Assembly: GCA_903871805.1 (NCBI GenBank)
Contig: CAIQIE010000209.1
Span: 1-64,000 of the forward strand
Length of the DNA stretch: 64,000 bases
Direction: 5' to 3'
Source: an uncultured Planctomycetaceae bacterium
Lineage (GTDB): Bacteria > Planctomycetota > Planctomycetia > Planctomycetales > Planctomycetaceae
Shown here: positions 52,835 to 61,865 of the stretch, piece by piece
How positions within the stretch are numbered: the stretch's first letter is position 1
Layout of the letters: every line of letters starts with the position of its first letter
Program-made: the position numbers and the translations under genes
Notes under the pieces: model-generated
What the model was told of the DNA's origin: nothing
Seen by the model: the letters and a program-made list of their open reading frames with translations, nothing else
Databases searched by the model: none

Positions 52835-53830
52835 TTATTCCTCCCGGCGATTCAGGAGTTTTTTCCAGATAGCCTGTCGTGCACCAATTATGATCCCGGT
52901 CACAAATCCGGCAAGGTGACAGGCATTCGCCACGTTCCCAAAAATTCCTGCCATGCACATCACCATGAAAAAGATCGAATAAACGACTTGATCCTGACTC
53001 AGACCGATCCCGTGATAAGGCTGTGTTTTGCCTTTCATCCATGCGTAACCCATCAGTCCGAAAACGACGCCGGACATGCCACCAAAATTCGGGCCGGACC
53101 AGTACAACTGCGCCACGTTGGACACGATGGCCACAATGAACACCAACGCACCAAATCGCCAGGTGCCACGAACAAACTCAATGTAGCGACCGAGCCCCCA
53201 CATCCAGTGCATGTTGAAGAAAATATGCAGGACTCCAAAATGAAGAAAGATCGGTGTGATCGGTCTCCAGTACTGTCCACTTTTCAGCAGTCCCTCTGGA
53301 TCTGGTTTTGCAGGATCCCGAAACAGTTCCAGAAAAAAATTGTCCGAGGTCTGAAATCCCTGTGCTGGTTGAATAAAAAGTGCTTCAAGAAGTTCGGATT
53401 CCGGGTTATTACAGGTCGGAAAAAACAAACCCCCCTGCTTCAGAGACGTCTTCCAGTCGGTGGTCAGGGCCACGACCAGAATACTTAAACCAATCAGGAT
53501 GACTGTCAGTGGGAAGCAACGGTACCAGACACCATCCCATCTCTCACGAAGTCTGCGGGTGACACTTTCATTGGAAGTGGATCGCCGCTGCTCTGTTGGG
53601 GCTGGGGTCTTCTTCACGGCTGTGATCGCCGCTGTCACTGAATCGGAATACGGATCATCCAGAAACGTTTCCAGAACCTGCCGGGCCTGTTGTCGCTGAT
53701 CGTCGCTGACAATCCAGATTGTCCATTCTCCCTGTTCCTGTTCCACCTGATTGGTAATCAGATGCGATGTCAGAAACGCTGACAAACGTGCGGCGATCTG
53801 CTGATCGCTGAATGTGTGCAGTTCTCTCAT
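52835..53830 (-). CDS. Rhomboid-family intramembrane serine protease (GlpG-like)
   Basis: 331 aa. A soluble N-terminal domain of about 100 residues (MRELHTFSDQQIAARLSAFL, QVLETFLDDP) resembles the cytosolic domain of GlpG. Membrane helices follow. The catalytic dyad is present: Ser253 in GGMSGVVFGLMGYAW and His305 in ANACHLAGFVTGIIIG. HFGVLHIFFNMHWMWGLGRYIE provides the oxyanion-hole His and Asn with the L1-loop helix. Rhomboids cut membrane-spanning substrates within the bilayer. The gap to the upstream fusion gene is 138 bases. Confidence 0.92.
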   Translation of the reverse strand: MRELHTFSDQQIAARLSAFLTSHLITNQVEQEQGEWTIWIVSDDQRQQARQVLETFLDDPYSDSVTAAITAVKKTPAPTEQRRSTSNESVTRRLRERWDGVWYRCFPLTVILIGLSILVVALTTDWKTSLKQGGLFFPTCNNPESELLEALFIQPAQGFQTSDNFFLELFRDPAKPDPEGLLKSGQYWRPITPIFLHFGVLHIFFNMHWMWGLGRYIEFVRGTWRFGALVFIVAIVSNVAQLYWSGPNFGGMSGVVFGLMGYAWMKGKTQPYHGIGLSQDQVVYSIFFMVMCMAGIFGNVANACHLAGFVTGIIIGARQAIWKKLLNRREE

Positions 53831-53968
53831 AGGGCCAAACTACTTCCTGACAGGGAAACGCTCTTCCCTGATACTGTTTCAACAATCACCTGAAGGAAGT
53901 CTCTGATGTCGCTTCAGATCCTTCGTTTTTTGATTTCACCATCAGTTTTCACAGTGTCGCAGAAGAAA

Positions 53969-55657
53969 TCACGGCTGCGAAGTGGTTTTCATTTCATTTC
54001 CGGCTGAGCATTGCATCTTTCTGAAAACGATCAATACTGGTGACGTCGGATCTGAAGATTCACTTTCAATCACATCTGTTCGGCAGTCATTAAATTCTTC
54101 CGCCAGCTTCAAAACTGCTGCCGCCTCTTCCTGCCCCCCGGAATGCCCTCGGTAAGCAATCACTGTGATCACTCCACCCGGACGCAGTATTTTCTCAGAT
54201 AGCCTGAGAGCCTTTACTGTGGATTCCGCCTGTGTGGTGTCTATCTTGTTACTTCCTGGCAGGTAACCAAGATTAAACATCACCGCGCCAAATCCGGTAA
54301 TTTCCTGCGGTAAAGCAGTAATAATTCGTTCGATCTCCTTTGCGTGATCTCCGTGCAGCAGTTGAACCCCTGCAAGACCGGCTTCTCTGAGTCGTTCCCG
54401 TGTGTTGGTAATCGCTGTTTGCTGAATATCAATCGCAAACACGTTTTGGGTCTCTGTTAATCCCGCCAGAAACACGGTGTCATAACCGTTACCGGCTGTG
54501 GCATCCAGAACTGCATCTCCGCGAACGACCGCACGTCGCACGATTGTATGAGCCTTTGAAGTGAGCGAATTGCCCCGCCGGATCAAAGGCGTTGTTGCCT
54601 GAGTTTTACCGATCGCTTTCTGCTGGATGCTTAAAAATTGTTCCGCTGCCCATGGGGCCAGTAGTGAACCATAAGAACCCAGTCCATTCAGTATCCCAAC
54701 GTGCGGATACTGATGATGAACCTCCATCACAACCTCACGCCGCCTGGTGCCAGCACGAATCCCGGAAACATGCCCCTTCACTCTACACGGACCATCCACC
54801 ATGACCGGCAATGCGGATAACAGTTCGTTCCTGCCGGCATCTGTTGTTTCGGAAGTCAGATCTTTTCGGTCGTAGGTTGCACCCAGCAAGTATGTGGTCG
54901 CGGAACTGGGTACTGACTGATCGAAGTTAAAAGCATGATCAGGTGTTAACCAGTAATCTCCAACAACAGCATCATATGCGAGTGGATTTTCCAGTTGAAT
55001 TTTTAGGATTTCTCCTCGAAGCGGATGATCTGGAATTTCAGGAAACCAGGGATTTCCTACACCGGAAGCCCCCTGACAAAACACGATTCGATCGGCGGTC
55101 AGTTGCATGGAGGAAATTTGCACATGCTTTTCGTGCACAGAAATCCCGGTTGCCGGGTCCAGATCAGCGTCGATGTACTGGTGTTCTCTGCGGAAGAACT
55201 GTGCCGTACATCGCAGAAACGCTGGCACGTTTAGGCGAGCACCTTCCATTAAAAATCCAACAGGTCGGCCCTCTGGCCCGTGAATAAGTTCGACCAGATC
55301 GCGAACCGATCCATATCGCTCGTTCAGAAAAAAATCGCGGTCTCCCTGAGAAACAAAACTTCGAAAAACACTGATCTTTTGGTAAATTTTTTGTACGACC
55401 GCGTCTTCCACACGACTGTAAAACTGCTCCGCCTGGATCACCTTCGACGCGTAATCCTTTTGTAGTGTGAACTTTTTTCCACTAATAGGCATTATCAGCC
55501 CAGCGGCGACGGTTGACGCGCATGGGCGAGCTGAAGAATTCACCAGGGTGACAGCTTTTGACTGCCAATGCAGCTGCCATGCCAGCACGGAACCGGCGAT
55601 TCCCTGACCAAGAATGACTATGCGTTCAGAACGAGGGCTGCTCACGAAAGAATTCAC
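53969..55657 (-). CDS. FAD oxidoreductase-methyltransferase fusion, probable MnmL-MnmM bifunctional tRNA enzyme
   Basis: 562 aa. Residues 12-350 are a DAO-type FAD oxidoreductase: IVILGQGIAGSVLAWQL (dinucleotide motif), CQGASGVGNPWF, HPLRGEILKIQ, VSGIRAGTRRR and the closing NGLGSYGSLLAPWAA. After a short linker, residues 370-552 are a PF06962 (YtqB-type) methyltransferase: LDATAGNGYDTVFLAG (Asp385), FAIDIQQTAI, MFNLGYLPGSNKIDTTQAES and YRGHSGGQEEAAAV. In B. subtilis YtqB (MnmM) methylates nm5s2U to mnm5s2U, and an FAD enzyme (MnmL, or MnmC1 in E. coli) makes the nm5 substrate from cmnm5. The fusion would thus do both final steps. E. coli MnmC has an unrelated methyltransferase placed first. 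Specificity is inferred. Confidence 0.82.
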   Translation of the reverse strand: MNSFVSSPRSERIVILGQGIAGSVLAWQLHWQSKAVTLVNSSARPCASTVAAGLIMPISGKKFTLQKDYASKVIQAEQFYSRVEDAVVQKIYQKISVFRSFVSQGDRDFFLNERYGSVRDLVELIHGPEGRPVGFLMEGARLNVPAFLRCTAQFFRREHQYIDADLDPATGISVHEKHVQISSMQLTADRIVFCQGASGVGNPWFPEIPDHPLRGEILKIQLENPLAYDAVVGDYWLTPDHAFNFDQSVPSSATTYLLGATYDRKDLTSETTDAGRNELLSALPVMVDGPCRVKGHVSGIRAGTRRREVVMEVHHQYPHVGILNGLGSYGSLLAPWAAEQFLSIQQKAIGKTQATTPLIRRGNSLTSKAHTIVRRAVVRGDAVLDATAGNGYDTVFLAGLTETQNVFAIDIQQTAITNTRERLREAGLAGVQLLHGDHAKEIERIITALPQEITGFGAVMFNLGYLPGSNKIDTTQAESTVKALRLSEKILRPGGVITVIAYRGHSGGQEEAAAVLKLAEEFNDCRTDVIESESSDPTSPVLIVFRKMQCSAGNEMKTTSQP

Positions 55658-56086
55658 CGACTTTCTTTCCGGGCCTGTTTTCCCCGAAATCCATTATGAG
55701 CAGCGTTTCGCTGCAGTTTCTCAGGCACCTGCTTTTGCCCTGCTGGATTGTACGCTGGAAGTGATCGGAGACAAAAGTCGCTGACTCCCTGGCAGTTTAT
55801 CTGGCCCGCGTGAGGGTCTCTGTGCTGTTCGGGAGGATACGGACGATCATTTGAAGAATGTCCACTACTTTTTCGAACCGTAGCAGGAATATGCGATGCA
55901 CCTCAGAGCGGATTTTCGTGTGCAGACGAGTATTCGGACAGTGCCTGCTTTTTTGACTTTTCGGAGGATTTCCGGCTGTGATTCCGACGGTTGTTGTTTT
56001 CTTTCCCCTGACTCAACGTTTATCCTGAACAACCGTAATGGTTCGCCACCCTTCTTTTAACGGCCTTTTCAGAAAAGGTTCCCTCC
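55658..56086. other. Divergent intergenic region
   Basis: About 430 bases between the fusion gene (-) and the Tat-exported oxidoreductase (+). AT-richer near 55870-56030. TTTTGACTTTTCGGAGG contains a TTGACT, but no matching -10 was convincing. No frame with a domain. Confidence 0.4.
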
Positions 56087-57415
56087 ATGGTTCAAAAATC
56101 CCAAACGGGACGTCGCTCATTCCTGCAGTCCACTGCCGCTGGTTCCGCAGCGATGCTCTCAGCGGGTTTGCATGTCTCTGCCAGTCCTTCCCGGCCATCG
56201 CGAAGTGCCCTCGAAAATCTCAATATTGCCTGTATTGGGACAGCCAATCGCGCAGCGGAAGATGTCAACGGGGTCATGAGCGAAAACATCGTGGCCATCG
56301 TCGATGTCGACTCCAGCTACCTTGGTCGCTGCAAGTCGATGCTGACGGAAAAAAAGGGTCTGGAGCCTCGCACCTATGCTGACTACCGGGAAATGCTGGT
56401 GGCAGAAGGCGACAAGATTGATGCCGTGGTGATTGGAACTTCTGACCACCATCACGCTCCGGCAGCCATCCGGGCGATTCGTGCTGGTAAGCATGTTTAC
56501 TGTGAAAAACCCCTGACTCACACGATTTTCGAATCCCGATTGTTGGCAAAAGCCGCTGCAGAAAAGGGCGTTGCAACCCAGCTGGGAACTCAGATTCACG
56601 CGGAAAACAACTACCGCCGCGTAGTGGAAATCATCAAAGCCGGCGTTTTGGGGAATGTTACGGAAGTTCACGTCTGGGTCGGCAAGGGCTGGGGCGGTGG
56701 AGACCGGCCTGCGAAGGCCGATCCGGTTCCTGCGACTCTGAACTGGGATCTGTGGCTCGGACCAGCGCCAGAGCGTCCCTATGCGAATGGCCAGTACCAT
56801 CCTGCCAACTGGCGTCGCTGGTGGGACTTTGGCGGCGGCACATTGGGCGACATGGCCTGCCATTACATGGACCTGCCATTCTGGGCTTTGGATCTGCGTC
56901 ACCCAACTCGTTGTGAAACTGTAGGTCCAAAAGTTCACCCGGAAACCTGTCCGCTGGGTCTGATCGTCAAATACGACTTCCCTGCTCGGGGAACTCAGCC
57001 GGCATTGAAGTTCACATGGTATGACGGCGACATGATTCCGAAGAAGATCGCCGATCAGCCGGTACCGGCAAACGGTGTGATGTTTATCGGCTCTGAAGGC
57101 ATGATGTTCGCCGACTACAGCCGCTACAAACTATTTCCGGCCGACAAGTTTGCCAGTTTCAAGCCACCAGCACAGACGATTCCCGATTCAATCGGGCATC
57201 ACGCCGAGTGGATCAAGGCCTGCAAGGACGGTTCACCAACAACCTGCAACTTTGATTACTCCGGTGCTCTGACCGAAACGGTCCTGCTGGGCAATGTGGC
57301 TTACAGATTGGGCAAAGCCATCGAATGGGATGCCGCCAACCTGGTCGCGACCAATGCTCCGGAAGCAGCAAAACTGGTCAACAAAGAATACCGCAAGGGA
57401 TGGGAAGTGGTCTGA
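56087..57415 (+). CDS. Tat-exported Gfo/Idh/MocA family oxidoreductase
   Basis: 442 aa. GRRSFLQSTAAGSAAMLSAG is a twin-arginine signal, so the protein folds with cofactor before export. The Rossmann start IACIGTANRAAEDVNG is a variant of GxGxxG. The family markers are AGKHVYCEKPLTH (EKP) and DFGGGTLGDMACHYMDLPFW, with GxxGDxxxH. A C-terminal segment (MIPKKIADQPVPANGVMFIG and EWIKACKDGSPTTCNFDYSG) is typical of the large planctomycete expansion of this superfamily. Likely a periplasmic sugar or glycoside oxidoreductase with tightly bound NAD(H). A strong terminator follows. Confidence 0.92.
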   Translation: MVQKSQTGRRSFLQSTAAGSAAMLSAGLHVSASPSRPSRSALENLNIACIGTANRAAEDVNGVMSENIVAIVDVDSSYLGRCKSMLTEKKGLEPRTYADYREMLVAEGDKIDAVVIGTSDHHHAPAAIRAIRAGKHVYCEKPLTHTIFESRLLAKAAAEKGVATQLGTQIHAENNYRRVVEIIKAGVLGNVTEVHVWVGKGWGGGDRPAKADPVPATLNWDLWLGPAPERPYANGQYHPANWRRWWDFGGGTLGDMACHYMDLPFWALDLRHPTRCETVGPKVHPETCPLGLIVKYDFPARGTQPALKFTWYDGDMIPKKIADQPVPANGVMFIGSEGMMFADYSRYKLFPADKFASFKPPAQTIPDSIGHHAEWIKACKDGSPTTCNFDYSGALTETVLLGNVAYRLGKAIEWDAANLVATNAPEAAKLVNKEYRKGWEVV

Positions 57416-57478
57416 TTCCATTCGGACCAATACCCGGACATGCCGTGTGAAACGGGTGTCAGGACCTTCAACAACAAA

Positions 57479-57515
57479 GAGCCCGGGATTTGCTCCCGGG
57501 CTCTTTTCGTTTTCC
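57479..57515 (+). terminator. Intrinsic terminator of the Gfo/Idh/MocA gene
   Basis: GAGCCCGGG and CCCGGGCTC form a perfect 9-bp stem with loop ATTTGCT, followed by TTTTCGTTTTCC. It lies 64 bases after the stop. Confidence 0.9.
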
Positions 57516-57599
57516 GGTAATATCATCAGCTTCCGGACCTGCTGCGATTTCAGGATTTGGAACCCGTGTTTTTACAGTCGACCGGGCACAAACAGTTGG

Positions 57600-57780
57600 T
57601 CGGGTGGATGGCACCTTTTCTTTCCGCCTTTTCTCCCCGCACCTTTTCTCCCCTTTTCTCCGGTGGATGGCACCTTTTCTTTTCTCTGGTGCATAAGGTC
57701 CCTCTGCGCTTCAAAATTGTGTATTTCTGGGTCTGCTTTTAAGGATCCAAAGATGAGGTTCCCGGGGTGGATGGCACTTT
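57600..57780. repeat. GGTGGATGGCACC mini-repeats in pyrimidine-rich DNA
   Basis: Three direct copies at 57603, 57662 and 57766 (the last GGTGGATGGCAC), separated by C/T-rich stretches with repeated CACCTTTTCTCCCC. The reverse complement contains GCCATCCACC as at 43.5 kb. The frames that cross it (57294-57887 + and 57572-57982 -) are products of this low-complexity DNA, not convincing genes. Confidence 0.7.
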
Positions 57781-57983
57781 TGCGCTTTCTTTTGCGCTTT
57801 TGCCCTGGTGAGTTTGCGTCCGGCAGTTTTCGGGATTTGCTCCGATTCCTGATGTTCTGTTCCTGTCCAGAGACTGCTGTGTGTTGATTGATATCAACGT
57901 GCTTTGGGTTTCGTGTGATTTCAGAGAGAGAAAAAATAAATAGAAATGTGTTGTAGAAGTGACAGTAGTAAAGGCATGTCAAA

Positions 57984-58210
57984 GTGTTGATAACTCAGAT
58001 GCGAATTTCTCTAAGTGGTTTCAGCAAATGGACTTGAGGAAAGTGGCAGGTGTTGATAGTCAGGGGAAGACAAGTGGAGAGATCTGGTGAGAACTGCCAG
58101 TGAAAACTGGAAGAAACCACCATGTCTGAAAGAATCAGGATTAAGGATTGTGAGTGAGTGTTGACTTTGTGCAGCGGCATCAGGCATCAGAATCAACAAG
58201 TTATCAACAC
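57984..58210. other. Gene-free segment with clustered TTATCAACA-type boxes
   Basis: GTGTTGATAACT at 57984-57995 is the exact reverse complement of AGTTATCAACAC at 58199-58210. GTGTTGATAGT (58050), AGTGTTGACTT (58158) and AATCAACAAG (58191) are partial copies. TTATCAACA differs from the DnaA-box consensus TTATCCACA at one position. The + strand is purine-rich and AT-richer than its surroundings, with no credible frame. It could be a protein-binding cluster, a DnaA titration site or an unknown RNA gene. Confidence 0.4.
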
Positions 58211-58392
58211 CTGAAGAACGCTGTAGACAGGGATGATTTTCGGCAACAAAGAGCATCTCGGGCGGTTGGCTGCCGGTTGGTTTTCAGGCGTAACGGCGGT
58301 TCCTGCACCATGCTCTGATGAGTAACTTTGGGTGCAGGAATGCCTGGATTTTACGGTCTGGAATTTGTCGGATCGCGTCTGAAGAATGGCGG

Positions 58393-59484
58393 CTACTGGC
58401 CTTCGTACTCGGTCTGAATGGCCGTATTTGGCAGATTTTTCTTTAGTTCCGCCACAGCGCTTTCAGAGGCGCCCAGAGCCGTCCGAGTAATTTTCAGGTC
58501 TTTTAGAGACTTGAGATGAAACAGAGCTGGGGCTCCTGCTTCGGTAATCTGAGTGGACCCAAGGTGCAGGAAAGTCAGTTGATTCATGTCTTTCAGTGCT
58601 GGCAGGCCGGCGTCTGACAACTTGGTGTTATCAAGGTTCAGCCAGGTGAGATTGGTCAGCGGAGCGAGAGCCAGTGCCCCTGTATCAGAGATCTGAACGC
58701 GCCACAGATTCAGTTTTTTCAAGGTCTTAATGGAGGCCAGCGATACCATGCCGGCGTCGGTAATAATCGAATTTTCGCTGAAATCCAGTTCTTCCAGAGT
58801 TTTGCTGTCTTTCAGGCTTTCGAGAGCGGCATCACTGATGGAGGTTCTGGCGAGGCGAAGTTTTCGAAGCCGTGGAAACTGAGCGATGGTCTTAATTGCT
58901 TCATCATCCACAATGGTGGCTGCCAGATACAGTTCTTCCAGATCCTTCAGCGGGGTCAGATGATCCAAACCGGGTTTACTGATCCACAGGTCATCGAACG
59001 CCAGCACCTTCAGGGATTTGAGTGTTGACAACGCAGCCAGTCCGTCATCGCTGATCGTGGTCTGACCATTTTTCCCGGAAAATCGCAGGACTCGCAAACC
59101 TGTAAATTCAGCGATTTTCGGCATTGCAGCATCCGTGAGCGTGCATCCTCGAAGGTCCAGATTGGAAACGGAGGGGGCTGATTTTCGCAGATCAGGAAGC
59201 AGTGCTTCACCAAACGCTGTATCGGCGAGGTTTATTGATTTCAGGCTGGATAGCGTGGTCAGCTTTTCCAGCAAAGCGGCATCAATGGTTGTTTTTCGAA
59301 GGTCTGCGTCAGTTGCACGGCCGCCTTCATCGGTGGTAACGACAGCACCCAGCTCGGTTAAGGCCTTGATAGCGGCCTGTTCGCCGTCTGACGCTTTTGG
59401 GACGGATGGAGTGGTTGATTTTTGGGGATCGGCACAACCAGAAAGCATCACGGTTGCCAGGCACAAAGTTAAGAAGGATCGCAT
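58393..59484 (-). CDS. Leucine-rich-repeat lipoprotein
   Basis: 363 aa with a lipoprotein signal (LCLATVMLSGCADPQ; lipobox LSGC). After a short linker about ten LRR units of ~24 residues follow (LRVLRFSGK, LKSLKVLAFDDLWIS, LEELYLAATIVDDEAIKTI, LTWLNLDNTKLSDAGLPAL, LTFLHLGSTQITEAGAPAL), of the cysteine-free bacterial type with 'T-x-I-(S/T)-D-x-G/A'. A lipid-anchored binding protein in the periplasm or outer membrane is likely; ligand unknown. It is monocistronic. Confidence 0.88.
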   Translation of the reverse strand: MRSFLTLCLATVMLSGCADPQKSTTPSVPKASDGEQAAIKALTELGAVVTTDEGGRATDADLRKTTIDAALLEKLTTLSSLKSINLADTAFGEALLPDLRKSAPSVSNLDLRGCTLTDAAMPKIAEFTGLRVLRFSGKNGQTTISDDGLAALSTLKSLKVLAFDDLWISKPGLDHLTPLKDLEELYLAATIVDDEAIKTIAQFPRLRKLRLARTSISDAALESLKDSKTLEELDFSENSIITDAGMVSLASIKTLKKLNLWRVQISDTGALALAPLTNLTWLNLDNTKLSDAGLPALKDMNQLTFLHLGSTQITEAGAPALFHLKSLKDLKITRTALGASESAVAELKKNLPNTAIQTEYEGQ

Positions 59485-60028
59485 ACGCGGAAATACTCCG
59501 AGGGCAAACAGGGCGGAATGTAGAGAAAGCAGATCGAATACAGCGTAAAGAATAGGAAAAACATGCGAACACTGGCAGTTGCAGGCCGAAAAAAGCCAGG
59601 AAATCAGAGTCCGATATCAGGACCGGCAAAGTGATTTGCGAAAGCGGATTCGAAGTAACTGAAGCAACGTGGGGCTGATGTCTTGCGGCCGAAGGAGCTG
59701 AAACCCGGCTTTCGTCTCTGACTGGCCGGCGAGTTCTGACCGGAATTGCGAGGGATTACGGCGGCGAGGGGAAACAGTTGTAACGGAACGGACTGTCCCG
59801 AGTCGAAGGAAAGAGACGTCGGAAAATCCTGCAAAGTTGAAGCTGGGCGGTGGTTCTGCTACTGTTTCTTGCTTGGAAAACTTGAAAAACCGGGACGTTC
59901 CGCGATAAATCGGAACTTTTCCCGCTCTGATACCGGTACTTTTTTAAGCGTGATTTTGGTTGGCGGTCACCGCAAAAAGTGTGACAGCCTCGATAGTCCT
60001 CAAGGTCTCACTTACGCAAAGAAACGCA
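59485..60028. other. Divergent intergenic region with an upstream hairpin
   Basis: About 545 bases between the LRR gene (-) and the dehydrogenase (+). GTTCCG (59897) and CGGAAC (59911) flank 8 bases and are followed by TTTT, with an outer CGGGA/TCCCG pair, a plausible leader hairpin about 110 bases before the dehydrogenase start. The + frame 59746-60057 has no domain. Confidence 0.4.
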
Positions 60029-61204
60029 ATGCACAAGGTTACTCTTCTTCCAGGTGATGGGGTTGGTCCGGAAATTGCCGAAGCGACACGCAAGTGTGTC
60101 GAGGCCACTGGTGTGAAAATCGAGTGGGATGTGCAGGAGTGTGGCATTGAGGTGATTGAAGCAAAGGGAGAAGTCCCGAAGAGTGTACTGGAATCAATTC
60201 GAGCAAATGGTGTGGCGCTGAAGGCTCCGATCACCACCCCGATTGGCAAGGGATTTCGCAGTGTGAACGTGTTTCTCCGTCAGGAACTGGGGTTGTACGC
60301 CTGTGTGCGTCCCTGCAAGACCTACAAGGGAGTGCGTACCTTTTTTGATGCGTGCAACGTGGACCTCGTGATTGTCCGCGAAAATACCGAAGACCTTTAC
60401 GCGGGCGTGGAATTCAAAGCTGGCGAAGCTGTGACCGAGAAGCTAATTGGCCAGATCAATGAAGCGTCTACCGGCAAGAAGATTTCAACGGGCCTGAAGA
60501 CCACAGGCGTCAGTATTAAGCCAATCTCGGTTGAAGGCACGACGCGGATTGCCGACTACGCCTACAAGTATGCTGTAGAGAATAACAGGAAGTCGGTGAC
60601 ATCGATTTCCAAGGCCAACATCATGAAGTTCACGGACGGTCTGTGGTACGACGTGACGCGTGCTGTTGCCAATTCTTATGGATCAAAGCATGAGTGGCCG
60701 GATTTGGCCAAAAACGTGGCTCCATCAGCCGCGGCGAATGCCGGCAAGCTGGATGGCAGTCATATCACCTACATGGAACGTTTGATTGATAACATGTGCA
60801 TGCAGTTGGTTCAGAAGCCAGAGCAGTACGATGTGTTGGTCATGTCGAATCTTTATGGTGACATTCTGAGTGACCTGTGTGCTGGTCTGGTTGGTGGTCT
60901 GGGCGTCGCTCCCGGTGCCAACATTGGAGCGGACGGAGCCATCTTTGAGGCGACTCATGGAAGTGCACCGAAGTACAAGGGCCAGAATAAGGTCAACCCG
61001 ACGGCTCTGATTCTGTCTGCTAAACTGATGCTGGAGCATCTTGGCGAAGCGAAGGCAGCAGCGAAGCTGGAGCAGGCCGTGGCGGAAATCATTGCTGAAG
61101 GAAAAGACGTGACCTACGACATGAAAGCGGATCGCAACGATCCCACTGCCGTGGGGACTCAGGAAATGGCCGAAGCGATTTGCCGTCGGATACAGCAGCT
61201 ATAA
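60029..61204 (+). CDS. NAD(P)-dependent isocitrate dehydrogenase / isopropylmalate-dehydrogenase family enzyme
   Basis: 391 aa from ATG at 60029 ([16 protein letters not shown]); the track's 59960 start adds 23 residues before the conserved beginning. Motifs: [22 protein letters not shown] with the Ser-x-Asn substrate loop, [33 protein letters not shown] with the catalytic Lys, [19 protein letters not shown] with metal Asp residues, and [19 protein letters not shown]. The 'SVNVxLR' and 'REN(T)EDLY' sets fit the short NAD-type isocitrate dehydrogenase of the TCA cycle better than LeuB. Lys or Arg coenzyme determinants were not resolved. Followed by a strong terminator. Confidence 0.88.
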   Translation: MHKVTLLPGDGVGPEIAEATRKCVEATGVKIEWDVQECGIEVIEAKGEVPKSVLESIRANGVALKAPITTPIGKGFRSVNVFLRQELGLYACVRPCKTYKGVRTFFDACNVDLVIVRENTEDLYAGVEFKAGEAVTEKLIGQINEASTGKKISTGLKTTGVSIKPISVEGTTRIADYAYKYAVENNRKSVTSISKANIMKFTDGLWYDVTRAVANSYGSKHEWPDLAKNVAPSAAANAGKLDGSHITYMERLIDNMCMQLVQKPEQYDVLVMSNLYGDILSDLCAGLVGGLGVAPGANIGADGAIFEATHGSAPKYKGQNKVNPTALILSAKLMLEHLGEAKAAAKLEQAVAEIIAEGKDVTYDMKADRNDPTAVGTQEMAEAICRRIQQL

Positions 61205-61229
61205 GTCGTTCTTCGGAAAGACAGCACAG

Positions 61230-61263
61230 AAGGCGGTCCGGACAACAGGGACCGCCTTTTTTC
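61230..61263 (+). terminator. Intrinsic terminator of the isocitrate dehydrogenase gene
   Basis: AAGGCGGTCC and GGACCGCCTT form a perfect 10-bp stem with a 9-base loop, followed by TTTTCT. It begins 26 bases after the stop. Confidence 0.92.
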
Positions 61264-61290
61264 TGCGCGGAACACGAATCACCAGACTAC

Positions 61291-61436
61291 TGCTTTGTCA
61301 AACGTTTTTGGGTTACGTCATTCCCGCGCAGGCGGGAACCCAGATCGCGGCACTGGATTCCCGCCTGCGCGGGAATGACGGTGAACCCCAAATTCAAGTT
61401 GGTGAACTTCAATTTCGGGCTTTGCCAAAGCACTAC
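61291..61436. repeat. MITE-like dispersed repeat, copy 2
   Basis: Left end TGCTTTGTCAAACG, right end GCTTTGCCAAAGCACTAC; the ends are inverted with few mismatches. Inside are the same two facing arms with CATTCCCGCGCAGGCGGGAA, and then GGTGAACCCCAAATTCA. It shares order and most bases with 46540-46688, and inserts between the dehydrogenase terminator and tRNA-Leu. Confidence 0.85.
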
Positions 61437-61572
61437 AGAATGGCATGCCGTATGGATCGTCGTGGAGTTTTGACCGGCAGTGTAGCGACTGTTTGCCTGC
61501 GGTGATTGTCGCAGTAGAGAAGCGATCGCGAGACCGTAGACCAGTCTGCAGCGGCATCAGGATTTCAAAGAG

Positions 61573-61657
61573 TAGCCAGGACGGGACTTGAACCCGTACG
61601 ACCCGTTGGGGTCCCGGGATTTTAAGTCCCGTGCGTCTGCCATTTCGCCACCTGGCC
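61573..61657 (-). tRNA. tRNA-Leu (anticodon UAA)
   Basis: 85 bases on the minus strand. Acceptor GGCCAGG pairs with CCTGGCT (one G-U pair), T8-G9 precede the D arm GGCGAAATGGCAGACGC, and the anticodon stem-loop CGGGA-CTTAAAA-TCCCG shows UAA. A long class II variable arm (GACCCCAACGGGTC) and T arm ACGGG-TTCAAGT-CCCGT follow. The 3' CCA is not encoded (A-CTC), so it must be added after transcription. UAA-anticodon tRNA-Leu reads UUA and UUG and is a usual target of wobble-U modification. Confidence 0.95.
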
Positions 61658-61865
61658 TTACGGAGTCCGCGATGATCAAGGAGATCTCGACGGTTCGCGG
61701 ACGACAGTCTGCCGGATGATAGCGTGGAAATCGGAAGAGGGGTAGCGCGGAAAACACAGTGGATTCGACGCCGGTCCATTTATTTTCTAAATTATTGGCC
61801 TGAAGCTACGAACGGGGACATTGAATTCGTCGCCTTCTTCCCACCTTCTGAACGGAAATCCCGCC

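Noticed and set aside
57572-57982. 136-aa - strand ORF, Lys/Arg-rich
   Set aside because: Its composition (KRKRKR, GRKGGKKR) comes from translating C/T-rich repeats; no ribosome site or family.
57984-58210. Chromosomal replication origin
   Set aside because: DnaA-like boxes are imperfect and no dnaA, dnaN, gidA or parAB gene is near; kept only as an unexplained box cluster.
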